NCBI GenBank assembly: GCA_023374045.1 | Contig: CM041778.1 | Location: 287,037,533-287,101,532 of the forward strand | Length of the DNA stretch: 64,000 nt | Direction: 5' to 3' | Source: Limonium bicolor | Lineage: Eukaryota; Streptophyta; Magnoliopsida; Caryophyllales; Plumbaginaceae | Shown here: one piece after another, positions 22,801 to 33,462 of the stretch | How positions within the stretch are numbered: position 1 is the stretch's first letter | How the letters are laid out: each line of letters opens with the position of its first letter | Program-made: the position numbers and the translations under genes | Notes under the pieces: model-generated | The model's input: the letters and a program-made list of their open reading frames with translations, nothing else | Databases searched by the model: none | Told to the model about the DNA's origin: nothing

Positions 22801-23125
22801 TTGACCCGACTGACCTTGCAAGTCCGGTCACAAGGTCGGTCCATTCCAGAATGTGTGGTTTCGGAAATTTTCAAGTCGACCGACCTTGCAAGTCCGGTCG
22901 CAAGGTCGGTCCATTCCAGAATGTGTGGTTTCGGAAATTTTCAAGTCGACCGACCTTGCAAGTCCGGTCGCAAGGTCGGTCCATTCCAGAATGTTTCGGA
23001 TTTGAAATTTTTAGTCCGACCGACCTTGCAAGTCCGGTCGCAAGGTCAGTCCATTCCAGTAGCTTGGCGAGTTGGAAATCTTGGACTCGACCGACCTTGC
23101 AAGTTCAGTCCTAAGGTCGGTCGAG
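22801..23125. repeat. Five-copy 70-bp tandem array after Athila-1 pol
   Basis: Monomers start at about 22811, 22881, 22951, 23021 and 23092. Each holds CGACCTTGCAAGTCCGGTC, then CAAGGTCGGTCCATTCCAG, and an AT-rich linker with GGAAATTTTCAAG. Copies two and three are identical over most of their length. The same monomer, including ATTCCAG, makes up the hairpin cluster of the Athila-1 LTRs. Open frames through this array are repeat artefacts. Confidence 0.9.
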
Positions 23126-23173
23126 ACCAGAATTTCCCCAAATAGTTTGTTTTCTTGCCCACAACACTTATCA

Positions 23174-23413
23174 TCAAATAAAAACAAATTCAACCTTTTG
23201 AATGTCTCCTCCATGATAATGCTTTAGCCGGGAACCGTTGACCATGAAAGTCTCCCCCTTCACATTCTTCAGCTCATAAGCTCCATAAGGGGTGACCCTT
23301 GTGACAGTAAAAGGGCCAGCCCAATGAGAATTTACATTCCTGGGGAATAACTTCAACCTTGAGTTGTAGAAGAGAACCCGGTCACCTTCGTGAGACTCCC
23401 GCTTCACAATCAT
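23174..23413 (-). pseudogene. Athila-1 integrase C-terminal end
   Basis: This piece starts MIVKRESHEGDRVLFYNSRL and has WAGPFTVTRVTPYGAYEL, the usual C-terminal SH3-like GPF/Y region of Athila integrases. It joins in frame to KKWHDK at 25296 when the solo LTR and one CTTAT are removed. It stops at about 23174, just before the 70-bp array. Confidence 0.9.
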
Positions 23414-23418
23414 CTTAT

Positions 23419-25290
23419 TGCAAACGATTTATTTGATGTATTAAAAGCTAAGGAATAATCCTAGAAATCAACAAATCAATAGATCGTCAGGTTGCAAAAA
23501 TCCCGGTCGTAGTAGTATAGTAATTATGAAGTGACCAGGTGTCAATCCACTGGACTTGAGGTAAATAAGCCTAGCCTAAGATAATGGGTAATTCAAAAGG
23601 GGTCTGTTTTGGTTTTGGGGTTTAAATAGATAACAAGAAAGTAAATAGCAGATAATTTAAAGTGATAGATTTGGGAGTGTGAACGGTACTCTAGGTTCAG
23701 GGAGTTGTTTCACTAGCTAGGTTCTGCATATTCTACTACTTAAACGGAGACTTGGATCGGCTTGTAATTCTCAATTATCTATTCTGTATTAAGTCCTAAT
23801 TCCAGATAGCTCATCTAGACAGGACACGTAGTTCTAGTCTAGACTTAGCAAGTATATCTAGATGGTTTTATTGCACAGAATTACTAGTCTGGTTTGGTCC
23901 AGACTAAAAGCTCCTAGTGGCTAATGTAATCTATCCGATTGCAATTATCACTGGTAACAGGTTAATAGGACCGTCAATGCTAATCACCTTATCTGATCAT
24001 AACATGATTTGAGGGCTTATAATAAATTCATGACGTTTATTAAAAGCACTTAAAAGCATTAACCTGAACAATCCAAATAGTCTCAATAAAGCGGTAGAAT
24101 AATACAGAGTTTAACTAATTACAACATCCCTTCCCTAGAGTAAATCCTCTTAGCTAGACATAGTAATTGAAAGCATAAATAGGAGAGAGTTAGAAGATAT
24201 CATCTGTTACGAAGATCCTCCCGCTTGCTCTGCCCTTTGTCCTTGCGATATGCTGGCTGAGAGGTTGGATTTGGTGACAATGAAGTGAACTTGGTGAAAT
24301 GGGGTGAAAGTGGAAATTTTGGGCGAGTTTGTGAGGTGTCCGGATCAGTTGGGCCGGACGGAGATCCGGACGTGAGATGTCCGGGTCTGTCTGTGTCGGA
24401 CGGAGATCCGGACGCAATATTTTGGGTGAGTCCGGATCCGGAAGGAAATCCGGACGCGGCTAAATGGTGTGTGTGAAGGCGGGCTGTGTGTGTAAATGAA
24501 CGATGAAGATTATGGAGGAAGACTGATGAATGGAGATGGAATGAGTCGTGAATGAGAGGATTAGTAGAGAGGGAGAGTAGAGGGGTTAGACTATCAAGTC
24601 AGGTACAAAATGAAATGGAAGCAGGAGCAGGGTTTAAATAGGCTTAGAATTAAACATAGGTTAGTGGTGAATTTGGCGTATGTGGTGAGTGGGTAATTGA
24701 TTGAGCATTGATAGAGCATGGGTGCGTGTTAATTAATGTTGAGGTATGGGTTAAACCGCCGCTCGGCTGATAATTGCGCCGAAAGCCCGATTATCAACGT
24801 GATGCGTTTTTATTTTTCATTTCTGTGTGACGTCCGGATCTGTGTCCGGATCCGGATGTGAGATAGAAGTTTGGATCTGCGTCTCGTGTCACGTCCGGAC
24901 TTACCTCCAGATCCGGACGTGTGTTGCTCTCTGTGAGGTGTCCGGATCAGTTGGGTCGGACGGAGATCCGGACGTGAGATGTCCGGGTCTGTCTGGGTCG
25001 GACGGAGATCCGGACGTGCGTATTTTGTTTTGGTTTTCTTTGCAAACTTTGACAGGCTCCAGATTCTTCGTTTGAGCTCCGTTTTTCGATCCGTTTGTGG
25101 CGTTGGAAAGCTCTTGAGGAGAACTATGCATTTCTACCATAATTTCCTGATTTTATCATACAAATTGGCATCAGTTCTTGCCCAAGTTAAGAATCATGAA
25201 AAACATAGGATAAATGTGAGAAAACGCCTGAAAACTTGCGTAAAATTGGAATTTAGAGCATATAAAACTATATCAATTTCACACTCATCA
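23419..25290 (-). mobile_element. Solo LTR of another Athila-like family inside integrase
   Basis: 1872 bp bounded by TGCAAACG and CACTCATCA, with target duplication CTTAT at 23414-23418 and 25291-25295. Read on the minus strand it begins TGATGAGTGTGAAATTG and near its end has ACTACGACCGGGATTTTTGCA. That resembles both Athila-2 (TGATAAGTGTGAAACAT) and the 39912 element (ACCACGACCGGGATTGTTTGCA). No internal region remains, so LTR-LTR recombination probably removed it. Hairpin clusters lie at 24318-24462 and 24830-25020. Confidence 0.93.
24318..25020. repeat. GTCCGGATC hairpin clusters in the solo LTR
   Basis: Repeats of the type GTCCGGATCAGTTGGGCCGG and GGACGGAGATCCGGACGTGA occur at 24340-24420 and again at 24940-25020, with looser copies at 24428-24455 and 24830-24925. 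The layout matches the Athila-2 LTR monomer. Confidence 0.8.
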
Positions 25291-25295
25291 CTTAT

Positions 25296-26436
25296 CATGC
25301 CATTTCTTGGCCTTTTCTTTGTAGATGCGGTTATTTTCGTAGGCTACCTCCCGAATCTCTTCTAACTCGGTCAATTGGAACCGTCTCTTGTCACCGGTGC
25401 TCTTGAGGTCATAGTTGAGGGCCTTCACCGCCCAATATGACTTATGCGCTAATTCAATCGGCAAGTGACAAGCCTTCCCATAGATGAGCTGGAATGGGGA
25501 CATACCGATTGGAGTTTTGTAGGCGGTCCGATATGCCCACAATGCTTTATCGAGCTCCATGGACCAATCTTTCCTTGAGGAGTTGACTGTCTTTTGGAGG
25601 ATCCATTTAAGCTCTCCGTTGGTGACGTCAGCTTGGCCATTACATTGAGGGTGATAAGGAAGGGCAACCTTGTGTCTCACTCCGTGTTTAGTCATCAGCG
25701 TTTCAAACTATTTGTTACAAAAGTGAGGCCCGCCATCACTTAATATGGCTCTCGGTACCCCGAACCGGGTGAAAATATTTTTCTTCAGAAACTTGATTAC
25801 AACCTTGGCGTCATTAGTCGGGGTTGCAATTGCTTCAACCCACTTGGTCACATAGTCGACCGCCATAAGAATAAACAAGTTGGAGCAAGAAGATGGGAAG
25901 GGGCCCATGAAATCGATACCCCACAAATCAAACGGCTCAACCTCTATCATTATGTTGAGAGGCATCTCATGCTTGTGTGAGGTGTTCCCGAGCCTTGGAC
26001 ATTGGTCACAGGAGGCAACGAACGAGTGGCAGTCCTTATGAAGGGTTTTCCAGAAAAACCCGGCTTGAAGAATCTTGGCCGCTGTTCGTGCCGGACCGTG
26101 GTGTCCTCCGGCTTCACTCGAGTGACAGTGAATCAAAATTTCCTGCGCTTCACTCATGGGCACGCATCTTCGGATCACCCCATCAGCACAAACTTTGAAA
26201 AGAAAAGGGTCCTCCCAGAAATACCTCTTGACGTCGAAGAAGAATTTCCTTCTTTGCTGATAGGTCATCTCCGGTGGGACCACTCCCCTTGCCAAATAAT
26301 TCACAAAGTCCGCATACCACGGGTCTCCGGTCTCTGCAATCATGAAGATGCTCTCATCTGGGAAGAATTGATTGATTGGCACACCATCATCCGGGACCTC
26401 CATTCGAGATAGATGATCAGCTACTACGTTTTGCAC
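25296..26436 (-). pseudogene. Athila-1 RNase H end and integrase core
   Basis: From the right: VVADHLSRM closes RNase H, then comes the integrase zinc domain ([12 protein letters not shown]...CDQC), then the catalytic core with [24 protein letters not shown], a stop at about 25708, and [18 protein letters not shown]. The expected catalytic Glu of the DD35E triad (NGQAE in Athila-2) is Asp at 25627-25629. The core continues to [10 protein letters not shown] at 25296. Stop plus substitution mark it as inactive. Confidence 0.88.
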
Positions 26437-26439
26437 ACC

Positions 26440-27723
26440 CGGTTTGTCCCGGATCTCTATCTCGAATTCTTGCAGGAGCAGAATCCATCATAGAAGCCTC
26501 GGCTTTGCATCACCTTTGTTGAATAAGTACTTTAGTGCTGAGTGGTCTGTGTGTGCCACAACCTTGCTGCCCAAGAGGTAGGATCGGAACTTGTCGAGGG
26601 CGAATACCACAGCTAACAGCTCCTTCTCGGTGGTGGCGTAATTCTTTTGGGCATCATTGAGAGTTCTACTAGCGTAGTAGATACTCCTCAATATCTTTTC
26701 CTTTTTCTGACAAAGGACCGCCCCCACCGCATAGTCGCTGGCGTCGCACATGATCTCAAATGGTAAACTCCAATCGGGGGAGACCACGATAGGTGCAGAT
26801 ATGAGGCACTGTTTGAGGGTGTTGAAGGCATTAAGGCACTCCTTGGTGAATTCAAATTTTACATCCTTGGCCAAGAGGTAGCATAGAGGCTTTGAGATTT
26901 TGGAGAAGTCTTTTATGAACCTTCTGTAGAAACCGGCATGACCCAAGAAGCTTCGAATGTCTTTCACTGATGTTGGAGGAGGTAGCTTTTCAATTACTTC
27001 AATTTTAGCCTTGTCTACCTCGATACCCTTTGAAGAGATCTTGTGCCCCAAGACAATTCCTTCTCTCACCATAAAATGGCATTTTTCCCAATTTAGCACA
27101 AGATTTGTCTCCTTACACCGGATCAAGATAGCCTCGAGGTTGTCCAAGCAAGTGTCGAAGGAGGTGCCGAAGACGGAGAAGTCATCCATAAAGACTTCAA
27201 TACTTTTTTCTAGGAAGTCGGAGAAGATCGCCATCATGCATCTCTGAAATGTGGCCGGGGCATTGCAAAGCCCGAAAGGCATCCGGGTGTAGGCAAATGT
27301 CCCATATGGGCATGTAAACGTCATCTTCTCCTAATCCTCGGGGGCTATTGGGATTTGGATATACCCCGAATATCCATCCAAGAAGCAGTAATAGTCTTGC
27401 CCCGCCAACCTCTCAAGCATTTGATCAATGAATGAGAGAGGGAAGTGGTCTTTTCTGGTGGCGGTGTCCAGCTTCCGGTAGTCGATGCAGACTCTCCAAC
27501 CAGTGGTAGTCCTCTGAGACTCCAGCTCACCCTTTTCATTGGGGATGACAGTAACACCTTCTTTCTTTGGGACCACTTGCACAGGGCTTACCCATTTGCT
27601 GTCGGAGATGGCATAGATGATCCCCACATCTAAGAGTTTAAGGACTTCCTTCTTGACAACCTCCTTCATATTGGGATTTAATCTCCTCTGAGGTTGGACC
27701 AACAGCTTGTAGTCATCTTCCAT
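26440..27723 (-). pseudogene. Athila-1 reverse transcriptase and RNase H
   Basis: The RT starts with QPQRRLNPNMKEVVKKE and has WVSPVQVVPKK, VCIDYRKLD, DHFPLSFIDQMLERLAG and YCFLDGYSGY. A TAG near 27328 replaces Gln in PEDQEK. The rest (27324-26488) has MPFGLCNAPATFQRCMMAIF and the catalytic FMDDFSVFG at about 27172-27198, both Asp intact. RNase H follows with MCDASDYAVGAVL, ATTEKELLAVVFAL and HTDHSALKYL. One further stop lies near 26487. Confidence 0.9.
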
Positions 27724-27969
27724 GAATATCCGGTGGGTGCAGAAATGAGGGCTGACCCCTTTGATGTCGGCTATAGTCCACCCGATAGCTCATTTATGGT
27801 TTTGAAGCACCCTCATCAGACTTTCCTCTTGTGCACCTGTTAAGGAAGAAGAAATAATAACAGGTAGAACACACGGATCAGTCAAATAAGCGTATTTAAG
27901 ATGAGAGGGTAGAGGTTTCATCTCCACAGTGGGAGGCTTCTCAACCGAGGGCAACGACTTCTGAGCAGC

Positions 27970-28113
27970 TCATTCCAATGGTTCGGGTGGCGGATAGCAT
28001 GGTCTATGGCCAGCAAACCTGCTGTTCAACTCAGCCACCGTTTCAATCATTTCTGGGTGAAATTCCTGTTCAAAACAAGCATCAAACAAAGCTAATTCAA
28101 GGGCATCAGATTT

Positions 28114-28165
<52 letters not shown>

Positions 28166-28600
28166 TGCACAAATGAATCTATGACATCTATAGCAAAAAC
28201 AGCCTCAGCCTGTGAGGGTCTCTTCACTACTTTAGATATGTCAAATTCTAATTTTTCATCATGAAGTCGTAGGATTATTTTTCCTTTCTCCACATCTATA
28301 AGGGCTCTAGCAGTTCTCATGAAAGGTCTACCCAAAGTTAGTGGCACTCTCTGGTCCTCTTCCATGTCTATTACAATGAAATCAGCTGGGAAGATGAATA
28401 TACCAACAGTTACTACCAAGTCCTCTACCAACCCTTTAGGGATAACCAAAGATCTATCCGCTAGTTGCAATTGTATGGGAGTGGGAGTGCATTTACCAAT
28501 TCCAAGCTTATTAAAAGTTGAGAGAGGCATAAGATTTATACTAGCACCTAAATCACATAGCCCACTACCGCAGTCAATTTCACCAATATAACAAGGAACG
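27970..28600 (-). pseudogene. Athila-1 aspartic protease with GA microsatellite
   Basis: The active-site region reads GLCDLGASINLMPLSTF, with DLGAS at 28540-28554, the Athila form of the D-x-G-A motif. Downstream are [16 protein letters not shown] and EKGKIILRLHDEKLEF, typical of the Athila protease-RT linker. A (GA)22 run at 28119-28162 is translated as Ser-Leu repeats within the frame. The frame stops at 27970 before RT. Confidence 0.85.
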
Positions 28601-28904
28601 ATAGGAAAACCGGGATCTCCAAGCTTTGGAGGTAGACTTCTCTATAGAACCACTGAAACTTCTTCGGTGAGGTGAACGGTTTCCGCTACCTCCAGCGATC
28701 TCTTGTTTGCTATGATGTTCTTCAAGAACTTAGCATAAATCGGCATCTGTTTCAAAGCATCAGAAAAAGGAATGTTAATTTCTTGAAAATGCTTAGAAAC
28801 TTCCCAAATTGTTCATCCAAATTTTTCTTTTTGAGTCTATTGGGAAAAGGAAGAGGGGGAAGATGTTTTGTAAGAGTAGTAGAAGTAGAAGGTTCAGGAG
28901 ACTC

Positions 28905-30565
28905 CTACTCCTTGGAAACTTCCTTAGGTGGAGATGGTGGTTCCTCAGCAATCTCTTGTTCTTCTTCTTGAGCTTCATCTTCTTGGGACTTCATGTCCTC
29001 TTGTGAGCATGACGGATCAAGGAGTCTCCCACTCCCTAGTGTTACCGCTTTTCGTTGCTCTCTTGGATTGGGCTTGGCTTGACTTGGAAGAACACCCGGT
29101 TGTCTTTGAGCAAGTTGTTGGGAGATGCTTTCAAGTTGAGCTTCAACCCTTTTGTTGGTGGCTTCTTGACTTGCTTTAAAAGCATCCAAATCAGCCACCT
29201 TAGTGTGCACAACCGAGACAAGATTTTTCATCATGTCTCTTAGCTCGGCATTGGCATCCGTGGACAGAGGAGGAGGAGGTTGTTGATGTGATTGATGTTG
29301 TTGAAAGCCCGGAGGTGCTCCTTGTGGTCGGTAACCCATTTGTGGGTTGGACATTTAAGATGACCCTTGTGACCGGTAGCCCGTGGGATTGTTGGAAGCA
29401 TTACTTGATCCCCCTTGGGTTTGGTCATTACTTCTCCATGAGAAGTTTGGATGGTTCCTCCATGGGGCGTTTTGTTGGTTGTAGTTGTATCCGGGGTGGT
29501 TGCCTACAAAGTTTACATCCTCATGTGGATCGGCATAAACTTTGCCATCATAAAAGTGGGTCTCGTGAGGACCCGCACAAATTGCACACCCCTCTTGGAT
29601 AGAAGTAGAAGCAGAAGGAGAGGGTGATGATGAAGAAGCTATAGATTTTGTTGTTTCCTTTTGAGCTATAGCTAGCTTCTCCACCATCTTAGTGAGTGAA
29701 GACAGTTGAGCGGAAAGGTGGTCGGTGGGTTCAACATGTAAGAGACCCGCTGCTCTTGGTGCTCTCCCCTTTGGCTTAGACCACTGCCTTGTGTTGCTTG
29801 TCGTCACCTCTAGGAGTTCCATTCCTTCTTGAGGTGACTTAGTCATGAAGCTTCCTCCCGCTGAGGAGTTTACAAGCAGTCTATTTGAGTCATCGAGACC
29901 GTTAAAAAATGATAGGCATAATGACTGGTCGTCCAAACCATGGTGGGAACAATTCATCAACATGTCCTTGAATCTATCCCATGCATCGTATAACGTCTCT
30001 CCTGGCTCTTGGCAAAAGGTATTAATCTCTCCAATTAATTGCCTCGTTCTACTTGTGGGGTAATACTTGGCAAGAAATTTTTGAGCCATTTGTGCCCAAG
30101 TGTGGATTGATTTTGATGGTAAGCTCCTATACCATCTTGATGCAGCGTCGGACAGTGAGTGAGGGAAGAGTTGCAGGCGTATTCTCTCACCAACATTTCT
30201 AGCTTTACCAAATGAGTTGCAAAAGTCGAGGAATTGACTTAGGTGGTTGGGAGCTTCATCGGGATTTGCTCCACTGAATTTTCCTAAGTCCCGGACAGCA
30301 GTGATGTAGTGAGTCTTGAATACCCATTGTTTGGCCTCTTGAGGCGTCAACTCCGGTAGGACTATGGCCAAAGGTCTCCCTTCGGTGTTTGGCTGGTTGT
30401 GTCTTTGAGAGCCCTTTGTTGTGGGTTCCCATTGTCTTCAATCACCGGGGGGTCTAGATCAGCCATGATTGAATTTTTCATAGTTCGGATGGCTCTCAAC
30501 AATGAACGCTCGAGCTCGGGTCTCGGACTAACAAGTGGAGATCCTTTAGCTCGAGTGTTTGGCAT
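28905..30565 (-). pseudogene. Athila-1 Gag, broken by one frameshift and one stop
   Basis: The likely start is MPNTRAKGSPLVSP at 30565. The frame ends at 30362 and is taken over at about 30371 in another frame, through WVFKTHYITAVRDLGKFSGA and the retrotrans_gag core (RIRLQLFPHSLSDAASRWYR, EPGETLYDAWDRFKDML). A knuckle-like CAICAGPHETHFYD lies near 29580. A TAA at 29355 separates an in-frame C-terminal part (29354-28905) with LGSGRLLDPS. Gag packages the element RNA. Confidence 0.88.
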
Positions 30566-30744
30566 ACACCGAGAAAACAGAAGGTACCTAAACCGTACCA
30601 ACACCAAATGCTCTTAAGTAGAAGGAAATGTAAAAATATGGATAACAACTAAAAACACAAATACCATAAATAAAATAAACAAGATAAAAGTACTAAATGC
30701 ATAAAAACTAAAGTACCGAACCAAGGGAAATTGAATAATCAATT

Positions 30745-30762
30745 TCCCCGGCAACGACGCCA
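30745..30762 (-). other. Athila-1 primer-binding site, tRNA-Asp type
   Basis: Minus strand TGGCGTCGTTGCCGGGGA, six bases inside the 5' LTR. It is complementary to the 3' end of plant tRNA-Asp with one mismatch (GTC for GCC). The other two Athila-like elements have the exact form. Confidence 0.88.
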
Positions 30763-30768
30763 AAAACT

Positions 30769-32125
30769 TGTTGGGAAATTTACAAACATAGTAATTAAAT
30801 CTAGCTACAATGGGCAAGTGCACCCAATTCGTTGCACTAAAACAACTGTCGCATCCACAAGGAAATTGGTTTCTAAGTCCCAAGCTTCGGTAAATTAGTT
30901 AAGTGCGAATAAACAATAAAATGGGGGTTTAGCCGGAGGCAAGCTTGGTTGTTGTCAATTGAAATGCAATAAAACAGTAAAAGGGTTGTGAATGGAATGG
31001 ATGGGGAGAGTACCCTAGGATAGTGGGAATCACCTAATTCACTCAAAGAACTACAAAACCTTAACTCATCATCTCAATGCCTATTAGAGTGTAACTCATG
31101 AATCCCCACATCATGGAAAATTCAATTTTTACCTAAATAATCAAACCCTTTAATTAAAGGAGGTCCAAGTCATTAAATATCATTAAGTAAGCACTCTTAA
31201 TCAATAGCCCTAAGCATTCACTTCCAACTCAAGAAAGCAAAAGCTAGGGTTTATCCCCCTTGTTGGTCTAGTTCCGAACTCAAGCTCAAATATTGAATGA
31301 AACCACCAGAAATGCAATAAGAGATCAATTTAGAGCATTAATTGATATTGAAGGGGATAAAACAAGAGCAATAAATGAGTTAGGTATTTAGCATTCAATG
31401 AGCAAAATGGGTTCAAACCCTCATCCTAGAATACAAATGGAACTACTCAACCATAGCTAAAGGAAAGAGGAAGGAGAAGGGAGAAATAGCCATTAGAGAA
31501 GCATCCAAGCTTCAATGGAGGTAGAAATCTTCACTTTCTTCTTCCTCCTTTCTTCTCTTCTTTTCTCCTCTTCTTTTCTCCCTTATTTTCGCCTCTCTCT
31601 CTCCTCTCTTTTAGGTAGAAGCCGTCTGTCTTGGATGATGGGGAAGGAAGCCCCAAAATGTAGCCTTTTAAGAGAAGACTCTGGGTAAAAATTCCGTCCG
31701 ACCGACCTTGCAAGGTCGGTCACGGGGTCGGTCGGACCCTCTTAAAAGGAAGCACGTGACAGATTTTAAGCTTGACCGACCTTGGACAAGGTCGGTCGAT
31801 TCCAGTAAGTTTGGGACGGCTTGAGAAGAGTCGGACCGACCTTGATAAGGTCGGTCGGCCCCAGAATGTCCTTCTTTTGTGCCGGAATTCTCCCGATGCT
31901 TCCCGTTGGCTTGGCATCCTTCCCGAGGTGCTTGAGTATTGATGCATTCTCAGATTAAGCTCTCAAAAAATGTACTCATGTGAGTATTTACCTATTTGAA
32001 TATGTCAAAAGTATAAGATCACTAATAATCACAAAAACACTCCATAGAGTGGTGAAATAAGTCATGCACCGAGTAAAATGACGGTGAATAAAGACCTTTG
32101 AAAAGCACTATTTCACCACTTATCA
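30769..32125 (-). repeat. 5' LTR of Athila-1
   Basis: 1357 bp, nearly the same as 17945-19310 and followed by the TSD copy TTGAG. It contains the matching hairpin cluster at 31695-31865. Confidence 0.95.
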
Positions 32126-32130
32126 TTGAG

Positions 32131-32640
32131 CATATCATTCCTATTGGTAGCTCCAAAGTCCTTGAGATGTCTCATGGAGAAGAGACTACAGAGAAAGAAA
32201 TTGCTTCACAAGAAGCTAGTAAAAGAGACTTCTATCAGGCTTTTGACTGGGTGACTGCTTTAGAAAATTTCAGCTCTCAATCCTCCAAGAAAGCTAAGGT
32301 TATTGCAAGCTCTCAAGATGACATAGATAAATCAATATCTTAGATCATGAAGGAGGCGGAGGATAATAGCAAAGGCAAGTCTAGCTCTAAGGTGCTAAGG
32401 ACAGAGGAAAAAATTTCTGTCAACAAGCTCTTACAGAGGGAAGGAAAGGGTGTTGTGTTCAAGTCTAGTATGAAGGAAAAAACTCTTACCCTAAAAATCA
32501 AAAGGAGAAAAAGTGATAACCTGAAGTCTCCAGTAGTTATATCTCCTTCTATGAGAGATACAACTAAGCACTCTTTAGAGGAAGCCCATTCTCAGTCGCA
32601 GGCAGACCTTGCTTCAAAGCAAGGCTGCCAAGAGAAATGA
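32131..32640 (+). pseudogene. LINE-B ORF1, second part
   Basis: Continues the ORF1 frame interrupted at 17944: HIIPIGSSKVLEMSHGEE and on. It is Lys/Ser/Glu-rich with an in-frame stop near 32341, and the frame resumes to 32640. It overlaps the ATG of ORF2 by a few bases, as in many plant LINEs. Confidence 0.8.
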
Positions 32641-33457
32641 CTTGCCTTAGTTATAACTGCCGGGGGCTAGGTCATCCCCAGGTAGTTAACTGGGTGAGAG
32701 ATCTTCTTAAATCTAAATCCATAGATTTGGTATTTCTAATGGAGACCTACAGGACTGATGTAGAAATGGAGATAATCAGGCGGAATTTTATAGATTATGA
32801 TTTGTTAAGCTCTGAAAGTGTAGGTAGAAGTGGAGGCCTAACTTTGTTGTGGAAGAAAGACATCAAGGTTTCTACGATTAATTCTTCTAAGCACCATATT
32901 GCAGCTGAGATTCTTTTTCCAAGAGGACTCCTTTTTAATCTGACAGGCTTCTATGGATGGCCTGATTGGAAATTGAAATATCTTTCTTGGAGATTGTTAA
33001 GAGTGCTAAGGCAGCAAGCTGTGTTGCCTTGGATTGTTGTAGGAGACTTTAACCAAATCATGTGGAACTCTGAAAAAATAGGATGCAAGAGAAGAAAGGA
33101 AACTGATATGGTTTAGTTTAGAGATGTAGAGACCAGCTGCAGACTGATGCATGATATTTTGGAGAGCCTGGAACATATTCTTATAAGCAATTTGATGGTA
33201 ACAACTTATCTATCAGTAGGCTCGATAGAGCATTGGTGTGTGAGGAAGCTCAGAACATTTTTCCTCTGTTATCAGTTGAACATCTTCAGTGGGAACACTC
33301 TGATCATAGACCCATTTTAATCCACTTCTTTAAGCATCAGAGGAAACAGAAGCATGTCTTCAGATTTGAAACCTCCTGGATGAAGGAAGAAAAATGTCTT
33401 AGTATTGTTACAGATGTTTTGGGAGTTAGAAGCAGGAACCTGGATCAAAAATTTTAA
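32637..33457 (+). pseudogene. LINE-B ORF2 endonuclease
   Basis: Starts MTCLSYNCRGLGHPQVVNW with LVFLMETYRTD, SGGLTLLWKKD, FYGWPDW and WIVVGDFNQIMW, all hallmarks of the LINE AP endonuclease (catalytic Asn, Glu, Asp-Asn). A TAG at about 33114 and a frameshift near 33230 precede the last motif (SDHRPILIHF, the catalytic Asp-His pair). Better preserved than LINE-A. Confidence 0.88.
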
Positions 33458-33462
33458 CTTGT

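Larger units (their letters stand above)
17945..32125 (-). mobile_element. Athila-1, Ty3/gypsy Athila-lineage LTR retrotransposon
   Basis: LTRs lie at 17945-19310 and 30769-32125, with target duplication TTGAG at 17940-17944 and 32126-32130. On the minus strand the order is 5' LTR, tRNA-Asp PBS, gag, protease, RT, RNase H, integrase, 70-bp tandem array, env-position ORF, conserved non-coding tail, PPT, 3' LTR. The length is 14.2 kb including a 1.9-kb solo LTR in integrase. Gag and pol carry stops and frameshifts, so this copy is not autonomous. Confidence 0.95.

Noticed and set aside
22801..23125. A CRISPR-like array (regular palindromic repeats)
   Set aside because: The linkers are repeated too, the setting is a plant retrotransposon, and no cas genes exist.
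22801..23145. Open frames of 87 and 114 codons through the 70-bp array
   Set aside because: The repeat monomer has no stop in these frames, so the ORFs are by-products of tandem repetition.
25977..26412. Plus-strand ORFs of 73 and 136 codons
   Set aside because: Shadows of the Athila-1 integrase and RNase H frame on the minus strand.
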